Shown in pieces: positions 11,615 to 21,635 of a stretch of 52,506 nt of DNA. The stretch spans positions 179,164 to 231,669 of the forward strand of contig BFEA01000164.1 of assembly GCA_003427395.1 (NCBI GenBank), in the 5' to 3' direction. The notes below the pieces were generated by a model. It had not been told where the DNA came from. It worked only from the letters and a program-made list of their open reading frames with translations, and did not search any database. Numbering within the stretch: position 1 is the stretch's first letter; the number at the start of each line of letters is the position of its first letter. The position numbers were made by a program, and so were the translations under genes. Source of the DNA: Chara braunii (taxonomy: Eukaryota; Streptophyta; Charophyceae; Charales; Characeae).

Positions 11615-11893
11615 CAGATTCAAGATCACAAAACTTTTACTGAGAGCCAAGGAACGCAGACGTTTCTTGAAAGTTGTCATTCCACCCACAGAGAACCAAA
11701 GTTCCGAATCCGAACGTTAGCGGAAGCGTACTCGCTCTATCACCGGGCCAACATAAGTATTTTGAGCCCCACTTTCGCCCAGACTACTATGCCGCCGCTG
11801 TCAGCTTATGAATTGATAATGCAACTGTTGACGCAAACAGCTGAACAAAAGTACATGGAGATGTCGGCCCTTGTAGACTATCACCAAGACCAG
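11615..11893 (+). other. Possible coding exon, function unknown
   Basis: After a TGA at 11612-11614 the frame stays open past 11893 with protein-like composition. It includes EPKFRIRTLAEAYSLYHRA and, after an internal Met, SAYELIMQLLTQTAEQKYM, then ALVDYHQDQ. It ends in a good 5' splice consensus, CAG|GTACGT, at 11893/11894, followed by a pyrimidine-rich low-complexity stretch. I do not recognise the protein, and no matching next exon is convincing. It could be a host exon, a TE fragment or chance. Confidence 0.3.
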
Positions 11894-12049
11894 GTACGTG
11901 CCCATACATTATCGCCCTCACCTTCCTCTCTTTTTCTCTCTTCCTCTCTTCCTCTCTTCACCTTTACGGTAGCAGATGCAGTTCACAAGCCCGATCCCAG
12001 GTCTCGCCCTTACCTATGCACAGTATCAGTTGACCTGTGTGAGCTTGAA

Positions 12050-12400
12050 TCGTAGGTCTCAGTAGTCGAAGGGGTTATAGTTGTTACAATACCAAGAGGT
12101 CATGTATACAGTCTTCCGGAAGATCCGCAACTGGCCCTCTGTGAGCCGTTGTCCGTAGGCGGTGGTCAAGTGGGCAGTACTACCCAGTCCAGTCAGCGGT
12201 ACCCCGTCCCGGTCGCCCCTTTGTCAAGTCAGTAAGTACCATATGAGACTGTGTGCACTCCGTGCCCGCCATTTCAAGGGCAGACCTTTGACGATCCAAA
12301 GTTTAAATCAAGAGGCCGCGTTCGGGCATTCATTCATTCTGCCTCTGAGCCGTGCGAAAGCGCTGTCTGTGTGTTTTGTGCTACAGAGGTTTGTAGGCGC
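12050..12400 (+). mobile_element. LTR-like dispersed repeat, copy 1
   Basis: It matches 51480-51905 in order: GTCAGCGGTACC, GTCAAG..AGTACC, GACTGTGTGCAC, then AGTWTAAATCAAGAGGC, CATTCATTCATTC and GCGAAAGCGCTG or its equivalent. In the other copy the central block is a TATA box (TATAAAT); here it is TTTAAAT. I read this as a solo LTR or LTR fragment on the plus strand. No coding part is attached. Confidence 0.5.
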
Positions 12401-12401
12401 C

Positions 12402-12454
12402 CGTCTCTTTCTCTCTCTCTCTCTCTTTCACACACACACACACACGCACACACG
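12402..12454. repeat. (TC)n(AC)n microsatellite
   Basis: A TC array passes directly into an AC array. A similar compound repeat is at 14200-14250. Confidence 0.95.
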
Positions 12455-12939
12455 AATCGACCAAATCGCGGCCACCATGCTAGGGGCGAGGTCCCACTTG
12501 CCTGGATTATGAGATATTCGCCACCGACCTTTGTCATCAATCGCTGGTTTCTCGTAACCCGTGCAGTGCCGAGTAATCCCATGCAATCCGTGCAAATCGG
12601 ACCCTGGCCTGGGTTGCATGAGCGGTCAGGAAACTGGTTGCAGAATGCGCTGACATGAACCTCACCTATGCGCGTTGTGTTTATGTACCAATGGCCCAAG
12701 CCATGCGGGCAAACACGAATGAGATTACAACAGACAGAGCTGCCATCGGGCGGTATCGCTACAACTTCCTTCATAAGCGCAACAACGACCAGACCGCGCT
12801 GTTGCGCTGATTTCTCGATAGCTTCTAGAAACTACGGGCGTCAGACACGACTAACTGTGATCTTCCATCTAAACTGAAATCTTGCCAGCCTGCGAAGATG
12901 TTCATATGTGTGATGACAACAAATCCACATAGGTATGTT

Positions 12940-13710
12940 TGCGCACAAACCTCTCTCTCTTTGTGTCTAGTCTGTCCGTTTGTTTGTCTGTGTCTGTCCG
13001 CCTGTTTGTTTGTGACAGTCTGTTTCTTATGTGTCTGACGATATGTCAGTTTATGTATGTCTGTTGTTGTCTGTATCTCCCTCTGTCTGTCTGTCTGTGT
13101 TTATCTACCTCTGCGTCCGTCTGTCGTCATTTGTTTGTCTCTGCATATCTTGGTTTTTGTCTATATGCTCCTCTGTCTGTTTGTTCTTGTTTGTCCCTCT
13201 TTTTTTTTTTTTTTTTTTTTTCCTGTGTCTTTCTCTCCCTCTCTCTCCTTCTTCTTCTTCTCACTCTCTCTGTTTCTCTTGCGCACACCCACCTGCCTCA
13301 CGGTTGCGCCACTCCGATTGTACAAGCAGGAATGAGTCCCCCGCTAGAACATGGAAAGATTCATTAGACTAGCTTAATTTGACTGCGATCACGACTAGGT
13401 AAGTGCTCTTCCCTCATTCTTCTTCCTCCTTACTCCCTCTTCTTCTTCTTCTCCTTCTTCTACCTCCGCGCGTGCACCTTTATGAGCCCTTCCTGCTATC
13501 CCATTCTTTGTGTTTGTCTATCGCAGTCAGTCTGCCTGTTTGTAGGTCTATCCTTTTGCCTGCCTGTTTGCCTGTGTTTGTCTGACTGCGTGTCTTGTCT
13601 GTCTGTCAATCATTGTCTGTCTGTCTGTTCGTCCCTCCGACACTGTTTGTATGTTTGTCTGTCACCGTCTCTCTGTTTGTTCGTGCCTGTCTGTCTCCGT
13701 CTTTTTCTCT
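12940..13710. repeat. TCTG/TTTG-rich pyrimidine tracts with T22 run
   Basis: Two blocks (about 12950-13200 and 13510-13710) of imperfect TCTG, TTTG and TCYG repeats flank a T run at about 13200-13221 and CTT/CTC repeats. All open frames here follow from the absence of purine-rich stops. Two GTAAGT sites (13399, 13902) follow short non-coding segments closed in all three frames. Confidence 0.8.
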
Positions 13711-13935
13711 CTCACCGGGAACACGGCACACGGGCACGGTCCTCCACACCGCACAGCACACCGAGAGTCCCTGACCACAACATGGGGGTCATGACAGGCA
13801 CAAGCACGCATTCTAACAATCCGGGCGAGTGATGGATCCGGCCTTGCAGCGTCATTCGATGGATGCATCACACATCCCGCATGCTTCCATTCTCTCATAA
13901 GGTAAGTAGAAGAGGTGGGGTCGAGCAATTCATTT

Positions 13936-13936
<1 letters not shown>

Positions 13937-13972
<36 letters not shown>

Positions 13973-14027
13973 TAATAATAACAATATTATTGACAATAAT
14001 ATAATAATAGTAATAACATTAAAACGA

Positions 14028-14072
<45 letters not shown>
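13937..14072. repeat. (AAT)n microsatellite, interrupted
   Basis: Two AAT arrays are separated by about 50 bases of AT-rich sequence. They are the source of poly-Asn and poly-Leu pseudo-frames. Confidence 0.95.
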
Positions 14073-14073
<1 letters not shown>

Positions 14074-14199
14074 GTATACTACCCTTCTTCCTGGTTTGAC
14101 TCAGTTCGAATGGAAGTGTGTAGTATTCGGGCTGGTCGCCAGACCGCAGCAACCTCGACCAGCCGGCGACAAGGTGAATCTTTTCTTTCTCATTCTTTT

Positions 14200-14200
14200 T

Positions 14201-14250
<50 letters not shown>
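14200..14250. repeat. (TC)n(AC)n microsatellite
   Basis: A TC array runs into an AC array, the same compound type as at 12402. Confidence 0.95.
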
Positions 14251-14623
14251 GTATTCTAGCGTTAGATCCATTCGATTTTGCTCACCCTATTGATGGTAGT
14301 GACACAAACTCCGTCATGCTCCCGACACTTACACACTCATACATATCCACACACACACATATGTACACAAACAAACGAATGTGGTAGCATGTATTTCCAT
14401 GTTCTAGCGGTATATTCGATCGCTTCCTCTCATCCTATCGATGAGAACCCTCTCTCTCCCACTCACTCACACACACATACACGTAGCAGCGTACATATCC
14501 ATGTTCCCGTGATAGATCCGTTAGATTTCACTCATCCGATCGATATTGGTGCCATGAGATCAGCTGAGAGATCGGAGGCTCACCTGTCCCTCTCTCTCTT
14601 CCCGTCGCCGTCGTCGTCGTCAG

Positions 14624-14803
14624 TAGACAGCTCGGCACTCTCTGCAACACGCTCCGTCATGACGTGCAGCATACCGAGACCACAGCCTGGGAACGACGAC
14701 AGTCTCAAGCCCATATTCCAACCGGTTGGGCGGATCGCAGCCAGCCTCACGGCGCCCTCGGTTGACACATCATGCACTCGAGAGGTCTCCACCCTCGCCT
14801 ATG
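14624..14803 (+). other. Possible exon, function unknown
   Basis: A 60-codon open stretch lies between a pyrimidine tract ending GTCGTCGTCAG and a 5' splice consensus ATG|GTACGT. The peptide (for example SIPRPQPGNDDSLKPIFQPV) is not low-complexity. The next open stretch (14960-15110) does not continue in the required phase without a stop, which weakens the exon idea. I do not recognise the sequence. Confidence 0.2.
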
Positions 14804-14819
14804 GTACGTAGCGGATGCA

Positions 14820-15600
14820 GGCCCATTTTGAATCCCTTTCCCCTCCTCTCTTCTTCCCCTTCTTCCTCTTCTTCCTCTTCTTCTTTCTTCTTCTACTTCT
14901 CCTTCTCCACCTTTCTTCTTTGTGTGCCTCCCTTCTTCCTCACGTCCTCCTTTTTACCAAGTCGCGACACCTTTCAAACGAAACACGCCGTTGTGAGTGC
15001 GGACACGAAGACAACACCACAACTAAGTTGCAACCGCTCTCCCCGAAACCTACGGGATGAGGGTGCCGAAGTTGAGAGTCGGTGATGGGCACCTTCTTCC
15101 ATCACCTGCATGCTTGGTATGTCGCCTTCTTCGACAGCCTGGCCAGGCGAGTGCGCTCTTCCTCTCTCTTTTCTTCTCCTCCCTCCTCCTCCTTCTTCTT
15201 CTTCTTCTTCTTCTTCTTCTTCTTTATCCTCTTTCTCCTCTACTCCTTGTTGCACGCCTCCCTTCTTTCCGTGCGACCACCTCCCTTCTCGCTTGCTTGC
15301 GCCATTTTCCCGCGCCTGCTCGCTTTTCTCTCTGCTTTTCCCATACTCCCCTCTCTTTCTTCCCTGGGTCGTGCCTCCCGCTTCTTGCTGCGCTCTTGTT
15401 CTGCCTTCGCACGCTTTTCTTCCCTGCGCGCACTCTCAACCGGCATGTGCTACCCCCGCGCAGCTCTCTCTTCCAACCTTCCCTGAAGTGCTCCTCTCTC
15501 ACCTCGCTGCACCCTGCCTTTCGTGCGCTGTTCCCTTTTGTTTTCTCGATATCCCCCTCTCACCTTTCTGCTGCACTCTTCGTCCGCGCGTTGCTACATA
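14820..15600. repeat. Pyrimidine-rich tracts with (CTT)n
   Basis: CTT/CTC-rich sequence has its purest part at about 15190-15225. It supports several long overlapping frames on both strands with Ser/Leu/Phe or Glu/Arg composition, which I regard as artefacts. Confidence 0.75.
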
Positions 15601-15754
15601 CGCGTTCTTCCCTTCGACGAGTGCTCAGCCCGAGCACGCGGACCAAAGCTTCGGTCACCAGGCTCATAGTAGGGCGGATTTCGTGAAAACGAATCTGCCC
15701 GTTTAGCAAAGGCGGATTCACTAGAGAGCAGCTCCGAGATCAAAGAGAAGGAAA

Positions 15755-15841
15755 TAAATGAATAAAGAAAAAAAAAAAAAAAAAAAAAAAAAAANAAANN
15801 NNANANNNAANNAANAANANAAAAANAAAAANAAANNAAAA
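15755..15841 (+). mobile_element. Poly(A) tract with unresolved bases
   Basis: AAATAAATGAATAAAG is followed by more than 20 A and then A mixed with N to 15841. It could be the 3' tail of a non-LTR retroelement or processed copy on the plus strand, but I see no LINE domain upstream. The N bases show that the homopolymer was not resolved by sequencing. Confidence 0.4.
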
Positions 15842-15945
15842 GAAAGAATCTAACCACCAACTACTCCTACCTGCCAAGTGTAATGCCCTCGTTTTCAGAG
15901 GGCTAACAAACACTAACTCTAACTACTTTCGAATCTGAGGTCACA

Positions 15946-15956
15946 GGTTCGAGACC
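15946..15956 (+). promoter_or_regulatory. B-box-like Pol III motif
   Basis: GGTTCGAGACC fits the B-box consensus GGTTCGANNCC exactly. It follows CTTTCGAATCTGAGGTCACA, which resembles an anticodon arm and variable loop. No good A box is visible upstream. It probably belongs to a tRNA-derived SINE fragment. Confidence 0.4.
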
Positions 15957-16008
15957 CGCCAGTCCTCGTGCGGGGTGAAAACGGGTGGCCGCAGTGCTGC
16001 TCCCTATT

Positions 16009-16095
16009 AAAAAGAGCTAGCTCAGGGTCAGGCGGACTCGATCCCTGAGTCTGTGGGTTGATAGATCGGACCCGAACCTACTGAGCTAGCTCCCA
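16009..16095 (-). ncRNA. tRNA-like sequence / tRNA-derived SINE head
   Basis: On the minus strand GGGAGCTAGCTCAGTAGG contains a perfect A-box (TAGCTCAGTAGG, plus positions 16077-16088). A B-box-like GGATCGAGTCC follows at plus 16034-16044, and a TTTTT terminator at plus 16009-16013. The ends pair as GAGCTAGCTCAG/CTGAGCTAGCTC. The D and anticodon arms do not fold as a normal tRNA, so a decayed tRNA or SINE head is more likely than a working tRNA gene. Confidence 0.45.
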
Positions 16096-16109
16096 CTTCA
16101 AAAAGAAGG

Positions 16110-16975
16110 GGAGCATTTCTCGTATAAGTACAGCTGTGAGGCCGAGCCTAACTGGGGGACCGGGCCCCTTTCTAGCTCTATGTGGGGTGCGTACGCTTGT
16201 TGGTTCGTGTGTTCGTCTGAGTGTATTGCCGGTCTGATCGTGTGTGTGACCCACAAGGGTACTTGATTCATCGGTGGGCTTGAAGGGGCGGTACTCATCC
16301 GTGGCCGTGGCATTGAGGGTCGCTGTGGGGAACACACTCAATCGACGGGAAAAGGACATGCGACACTTAGTGAAAAATAAACTCAAGTTGGAGGTAAGTC
16401 GATATCACCCTTAGTGGAGAAAGATGTGCCCGACACTTAAGGCCTCGCAAAAGAAGACAACAGTTGTCATTATTAGAGGCCCAACACTGGTCGTCGCCGA
16501 TTGGTGTGGTAGTGGCATATTTCTATTAACTGCCCGGCTGCATGACCAGAGTTAAACTTTTAGCCGTCTTTAGATTTTACGGTTGTGCAACCTGCCGACT
16601 TTCTTATACTGGTTGGACTGATGCCCCGTCACTTGTTCTAATTCATTTTGTCTTTCCGTCTGATCTTTTAACGGTTTTAAATTGCGGTCGCCACATCCCG
16701 TGCGACCCTTCTTATTTTTCTTCCAACCCTCCGGCCCTTGCGGTCAGAGACTTTTAATTTTTATTAACCCCTACCGGTTGTCGTATGCGTCGTATCACTG
16801 CGTATTGTCACCTAGCAACCTCGGCCTCAATGGTCGAGAAGTCTGCTTGACAGTGCTACGCCAAAAAAAATATCACTTTTTACTTCAGACCATCTCCGGT
16901 ACGGTAACCGACGTCGCTACTGTATCGAATGCAAATCCATGAGCAAATACCCTTGTAAGGGTGTTTGCTCCAACA
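16110..16975. other. Unassigned DNA left of element B
   Basis: A 102-codon minus-strand frame ends near 16078, but its composition is unremarkable and I do not recognise it. A near-perfect 30-base inverted repeat lies at 16941-16970. Nothing else stands out. Confidence 0.4.
16941..16970. repeat. 30-base inverted repeat next to the LTR start
   Basis: GAGCAAATACCCTT and AAGGGTGTTTGCTC form 14-base arms with one mismatch around GT. It sits about 10 bases before the start of LTR homology and is absent at the equivalent place in front of the right LTR. Confidence 0.8.
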
Positions 16976-17908
16976 ACGAAGACAGAGTCCACGCGAGGCG
17001 ACGCGACGGGACGCATGAGTGAGGGAGAGAAAGCACGAGAGAGGCGGAGGGTCTGCGAAGATTGAGTAACGCGTCTAAGATGCGGTTGACGAGGTCGTTC
17101 TTGCTAAGTCATAACGAGGCGAAAAGGGGCAGTTATGTTGAGAGGATGACGTGTGCGGATACAGAACTGGGTGGCTATGGAGAGAAAGGATGGACCACGC
17201 GCAAAGTGTGCCAAGGCAGTCGTCCCCTTTATCTTGAGCACGCAGAGCGGTCACGGAGAGGGTTAAGAGGCGCTGTTTCTTATGAGATGGCTATGGGCTG
17301 AACGAGAATGTAGTGCTTGAGTTGGCTGGACAAACGGGATAAGCGAAGTCGGACTTTCGTGAAAGGATCTGCGTGTGAACGAGAGGTTGGCGTCATCAGC
17401 TTTGTTTAGCCTCGTTGGTTCCTTGGTGCACAAACTTCCATCAACTACTGTTGCGAAGAATAGCTAAGGAAGATACGATCACAATGTTGGGGGAGTGCCA
17501 CTCGTATGTTTATGGGCTGAGTACACGTGGGAGGCGCGAATGACGAGCAGCCAACTAATTGGGGCGTGTCTGGCCCTGGGGAACGCGTGGGGTTAAATGC
17601 CGTCGTCGCCCTCTTCGCACGTTAATACTTTTGAGGTTTGCATTCTCAGTGCTATCGTTGGTCAACGCATATTCTCTCGGTTGAGAACTTTATCAAGCGA
17701 TCCACTAGGAAAACCCTTGTGCCAGTCACCGACACTTGTCGTGAAAAAGAGTTTCTTGACTTACCTTGTCTCTGCGCAAACATGATCACGTCAACTAAGA
17801 GTCTGTGGAGCAGCTTATCACAGTCATTGTTGTGATTAGAGCACATTCGGTAACTTGTGAGTGTCGAGCAAGCTTAGGATATAAACGGAACAGGTCTGGT
17901 CCTAGTCT

Positions 17909-18153
17909 NNNNNNNNNNNNNNNNNNNNNNNNNNNNNNNNNNNNNNNNNNNNNNNNNNNNNNNNNNNNNNNNNNNNNNNNNNNNNNNNNNNNNNNNNNNN
18001 NNNNNNNNNNNNNNNNNNNNNNNNNNNNNNNNNNNNNNNNNNNNNNNNNNNNNNNNNNNNNNNNNNNNNNNNNNNNNNNNNNNNNNNNNNNNNNNNNNNN
18101 NNNNNNNNNNNNNNNNNNNNNNNNNNNNNNNNNNNNNNNNNNNNNNNNNNNNN
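17909..18153. other. Assembly gap (N) in left LTR
   Basis: 245 N bases, with TATTAGTATATGCAG to the right. The right LTR has a gap at the equivalent place (36444-36708). Confidence 0.99.
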
Positions 18154-20517
18154 TATTAGTATATGCAGTTAACTCCACATTGCATTTCTACCCATTATGC
18201 ACCGTCCTTGCGCGCAGTGCGCGTTACTCGTCGGTCCTTCAGACGAGCGCTAATAGGGTTGGCTTTGAACTGAGTCGTTGAGGTTACTCCAATGCTTTGT
18301 AAGAGAGTCACTTTTTTTTTCTCCTTCTTTTTCGCCTTGCGGCTGAGTTCATCTGGTCCTACCAAGTGCTCATGACCTTCTTCGATTTCCCTTTTCTCCT
18401 TAGCTTGGAAGATGGTGATCTGGAAAATTCAAATGACGCCGATCGACGTGGGGTTTTGGCGGTGAACACAGAAAGAAGCATACACGAAGATAAGATATCC
18501 CTAGGAATTCACCCTCCCTGCTTTGAATTCTTGGCTTGAGGTAAATTATGAGTTGTCAGTGCCCTGCACTCTAAACGTCACTTGCAAAACGTCGATGATT
18601 GACTTTGGTGAGCTTTGCGATAAGCACTGATCCATTTAGTGCTTATTAATGAAGCTTTAGTCTAACAGTCTGGATTCAAAACCCTCGAAGCAGAATAGAT
18701 TATAAGATGATAATGTTATTGACTTATCGTTTAGTCATGGTTATTCGATGGGAAAGAAGCGAGTCACTCTTCAGAGGGTTGCATATTTGCTTGCTAAGTT
18801 CCTAATGGACGGAGACTAGGGACACTGTCTCAAGACACAGGTTTGTTCAATGAAAAGGGCTTGTTGACTCGATCCAGTCCAAAACCCTTCTGTGTATGCC
18901 GACGTTAAGATCACGTTTGGTGTGAGAGCAAAGCTTGTTGTCATACCGAGTCGTATGAAATGCCCTTAGTGAAGGCTGAGTGAGCAATGCGAGGGCAGAA
19001 TTGAAACATGAGACCCCAAATAGGGACCAGGCTTGCATTGTTTTGTAGTGCGGTCGTTACTTGAAACTCCCGTGGGGCTCTAGTCTGTTGACAGTAGCCC
19101 TTCGCCACTGTACCTAAGTGTGAGGAAGAGCTGAGCAGCATCTAGTGTGGGGTCACTGTCATGTGACTCGTTACTGGTAGTCCCGAGTGTATTCTTCGAG
19201 TGGGGTTTATCAATCATTATGCTCTGTGTACTATTCAGATCAGGTCCGTCGCCAGAAAGATGTGGCGGTCAAAGATTCACTTCGGTGACGTGATCACCTC
19301 TGATGCCTTGCTCAGCACGTCGACTTTACGCCAGCGTGGGATCTGGGTGAAAGGCGCTAACGTCATTTTGTGTAAGGCCCAGAGTGAGGGTTAAACTGAT
19401 TTTCAGTGAAAGCTACTCAAATGGAAGAGAGGTTCCAAATGTTGCTCCTCATGTTAAACCAGATTTATTCTGAATCCTCCTTACGTATGCCATTTTGTTC
19501 GCGCATTGAATCACCGTTGACCATTACTTGAACCTACCTGATTCGTCTAACCGAACATTTGGCTGAGTCCAGCCCTTAGACTGCAGAGCTTGCGCATATC
19601 ACAAGCAGGAATAACCTGCGTCTGTACTCAAACCCGTTGTGTCAGGTACTAACCGAGTCTGAATCAACGTGGGCGTCGTGTGCCCTATCTAGGGTTACTG
19701 TTGGAAGGCGACCTGTGCATTGCGTGAACAGTCCCTATGTTTAATGGCTAAGCTTATACAGTGTAAGTAGCTGGAACTAAGGCCAACAGGCCCAACATTA
19801 CAGTATACAAACGAGAGTGATCAGTGAAGTGCTCGCTGCACGAAGGCAGACTCGAAGCCCTATGACATTGTCATTCGGTGTGTGTCGGTTAAACGAAAGC
19901 ACCAAACACCCCACCTTGCTAGGTACCGGATGAACGAAGTGAAGAAAGGGGCGTCTGTTAAAGCGGCTGACTCGATCTACTGTAGATGGTGATGGGCATT
20001 GGCTGGCTCTCAATCAGCGCTTCGGGAGCAACTCAGAGAACCCAATTCAGGGCTAGTGTCTACAGGGGTCTATCCTTGAGTAGTGCCCGATAAAGGCCCA
20101 TGTCACGATCACCACGTCTCTCACGCAAAAGGTGAGAATTGAGTCAGGTGAAGACCTTTGGGGAAATTGCACAGCATTATTCGTTTTCAGGTTAGCTCCA
20201 AAACAGACTGAGCTCACCGGGCACCTAGCAAAGCCTCAGATATCGACATCAGGAAGTGAGTGTTGTTGGTCTGTGAGCCAGCATTGGATGTTTGACTGGT
20301 TCTCTCTTCCTTATCTAATGTTTAACCTGTAGGCCAGAGCCTGCTTCCACACTCAACGCGGTGGTGACACATAGCTAACATTTGGGGCACTAGGCAATTA
20401 TTGAACTGTTGGACTAACGTTCACGATCCTAAGTTTAGGAACAGCCCTCTACTCTGCGCGTGAAAATCATTAAGTTTAACTGCAGTCTACTCTATCTGCT
20501 ACCTAAATCCAGAGGGG

Positions 20518-20525
20518 TATAAATA
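20518..20525 (+). promoter_or_regulatory. TATA box of the 5' LTR
   Basis: TATAAATA follows AGAGGGG and precedes AAATTATG. About 25-35 bases downstream would be the transcript start, just before the 20560 ORF. The right LTR has TGTAAAGA at 39055-39062, so the match is lost there. Confidence 0.6.
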
Positions 20526-20559
20526 AAATTATGAAAAAGGAGAAGATCCTCGTGCTGAA

Positions 20560-20775
20560 ATGCAGATCAGAACAAGACAAAAGGAGGGATGGGAGGAAGA
20601 GGCAAGCCGAGACATGGAATTACATAGGAAAGTTCAACGCGAACACGCGATTCCGATGGTAAGGAGGGAAAAATATATTGAATATGTAATTTATTTTTAT
20701 GGTCACAATGGCCAGTTACAAAGTACTGGTTCGTTGCTAGAGACAGTGCAGCAGGCTAGGATGAGACTCGAGTAA
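20560..20775 (+). CDS. Small LTR ORF 1, left copy (71 aa)
   Basis: It opens about 35 bases after the TATA box. The N-terminal half is charged (KEGWEEEASRDMELHRK); the C-terminal half carries YIEYVIYFYGHN and GSLLETVQQARMRLE. The right LTR keeps the same peptide from KEGWEEE to the final RLE with few substitutions, although the first codons differ by a one-base indel in an A run. No signal peptide or known domain is seen. It could be a small protein, the first exon of a spliced product joined to a downstream ORF, or chance conservation by recent duplication. Confidence 0.4.
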   Translation: MQIRTRQKEGWEEEASRDMELHRKVQREHAIPMVRREKYIEYVIYFYGHNGQLQSTGSLLETVQQARMRLE

Positions 20776-20924
20776 ACACGGAGGATGTCCAGGCTTCCCT
20801 CTTGAGGTTCTCGCCAGCATTCTAGCTAACGAAAACCCTTCAACAATTCGCAGCCTTTCTAGTGGACGTTGTTCGGTGATCGTCACCCCATCAAAAGCCC
20901 AATCAATCGAGTTACCAAAACACT

Positions 20925-21080
20925 CGGTCGGAACTCATTCAACAGTATTCAAGCAATACTCAACAATATTCAAGCAACACTCAGTCAACACTCAATTATT
21001 ACTCAATAAGTATTCAATCAACATTCAATCATTTGAGTTACTCAAGACTTTCAGCCAGAATCAATCGGTACTCAGTCACC
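20925..21080 (+). repeat. TATTCAAG/ACTCAACA leader repeat, left LTR
   Basis: Imperfect 10-16 base units of TATTCAAGCA, ATACTCAACA and CACTCAGTCA fill this stretch, just upstream of the 155-aa ORF. It is poor in G and likely unstructured as RNA. The same block is at 39465-39600. Confidence 0.6.
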
Positions 21081-21167
21081 CTCCTTTGTTTTTATGTAAG
21101 AGACCACTTCTGGTCAGACAGATTCCCCATTCAAAAACATTGGATCTGTCCCAAAGATCAACAACAC

Positions 21168-21635
21168 ATGAGTGTAGTCCAGTCATCTCCTGTCAGTGAA
21201 TCAGTCCTGGCCAATCTCAACAAGATAGCTCTCAAGGACTCAATTCAATACCAGTTCGTCAGTGCTGTTGGCTTCAGCCGAGGGGATTTGTCAGCCTTTG
21301 TTGTCCATACCAGTTTCGCAGGGGCTTCTATTCATGACCTGATGATTTATCCGAAGAAGGGGAAGGAGACCCATGAGCACTTCAATAAGGTTTGGATCAC
21401 AACTGCCCGGTATCTCGAGGAGAGAGAAAAAAAGCTTGATGAGGGTGGAACAAAGTTGATTCATAGCTTCGGACCCAAACTCTATTCTGACTATCCCAGA
21501 CCTCCAGTTCCCTTTCTTCTCACTGACGATTTTTGTAGGGGTGACCTGGTAGAACTAGCCAAGAGGTACATTTCTCCTGCAGTGATCGACTACGAGGCAG
21601 TCACCGAACCGTCAGATTTCCAGCATCTCAGATGA
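21168..21635 (+). CDS. LTR-resident accessory ORF, left copy (array member 1)
   Basis: From ATG 21168 the frame encodes 155 residues; it is open further upstream to 21033, but the downstream Met is shared by both LTRs and precedes the conserved part. Key parts: LANLNKIALKDS at about residues 14-25, a hydrophobic strand and FAGASIHDLMIYPKKGKE at about 52-70, a helix WITTARYLEEREKKL, then PRPPVPFLL and DLVELAKRYI near the end. The plan matches array members 3 and 4: strand ending DVRIYVPK, helix with W..A...EE+..L, and PPV....D.W/L. The function is unknown to me. It lies in U5, hence in the 5' leader of the genomic RNA, just upstream of the PBS. It is predicted soluble, with no membrane segment. 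Confidence 0.6.
   Translation: MSVVQSSPVSESVLANLNKIALKDSIQYQFVSAVGFSRGDLSAFVVHTSFAGASIHDLMIYPKKGKETHEHFNKVWITTARYLEEREKKLDEGGTKLIHSFGPKLYSDYPRPPVPFLLTDDFCRGDLVELAKRYISPAVIDYEAVTEPSDFQHLR

Noticed and set aside
13331-13398. Exon before a GTAAGT donor
   Set aside because: All three frames contain stops within the segment.
12939-13830. Cys/Leu/Ser-rich proteins of 90-140 aa
   Set aside because: They are translations of TCTG and CTT low-complexity DNA, open in several frames at once.
15057-15706. 209-aa and 198-aa frames in the pyrimidine-rich block
   Set aside because: Three plus frames and two minus frames are open over the same bases, with biased composition.
16078-16386. 102-aa minus-strand protein
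   Set aside because: No motif; its end overlaps the tRNA-like sequence.
17805-18281. Frames running through N bases
   Set aside because: They are open only because of the assembly gap; the same holds at 36257-36806.
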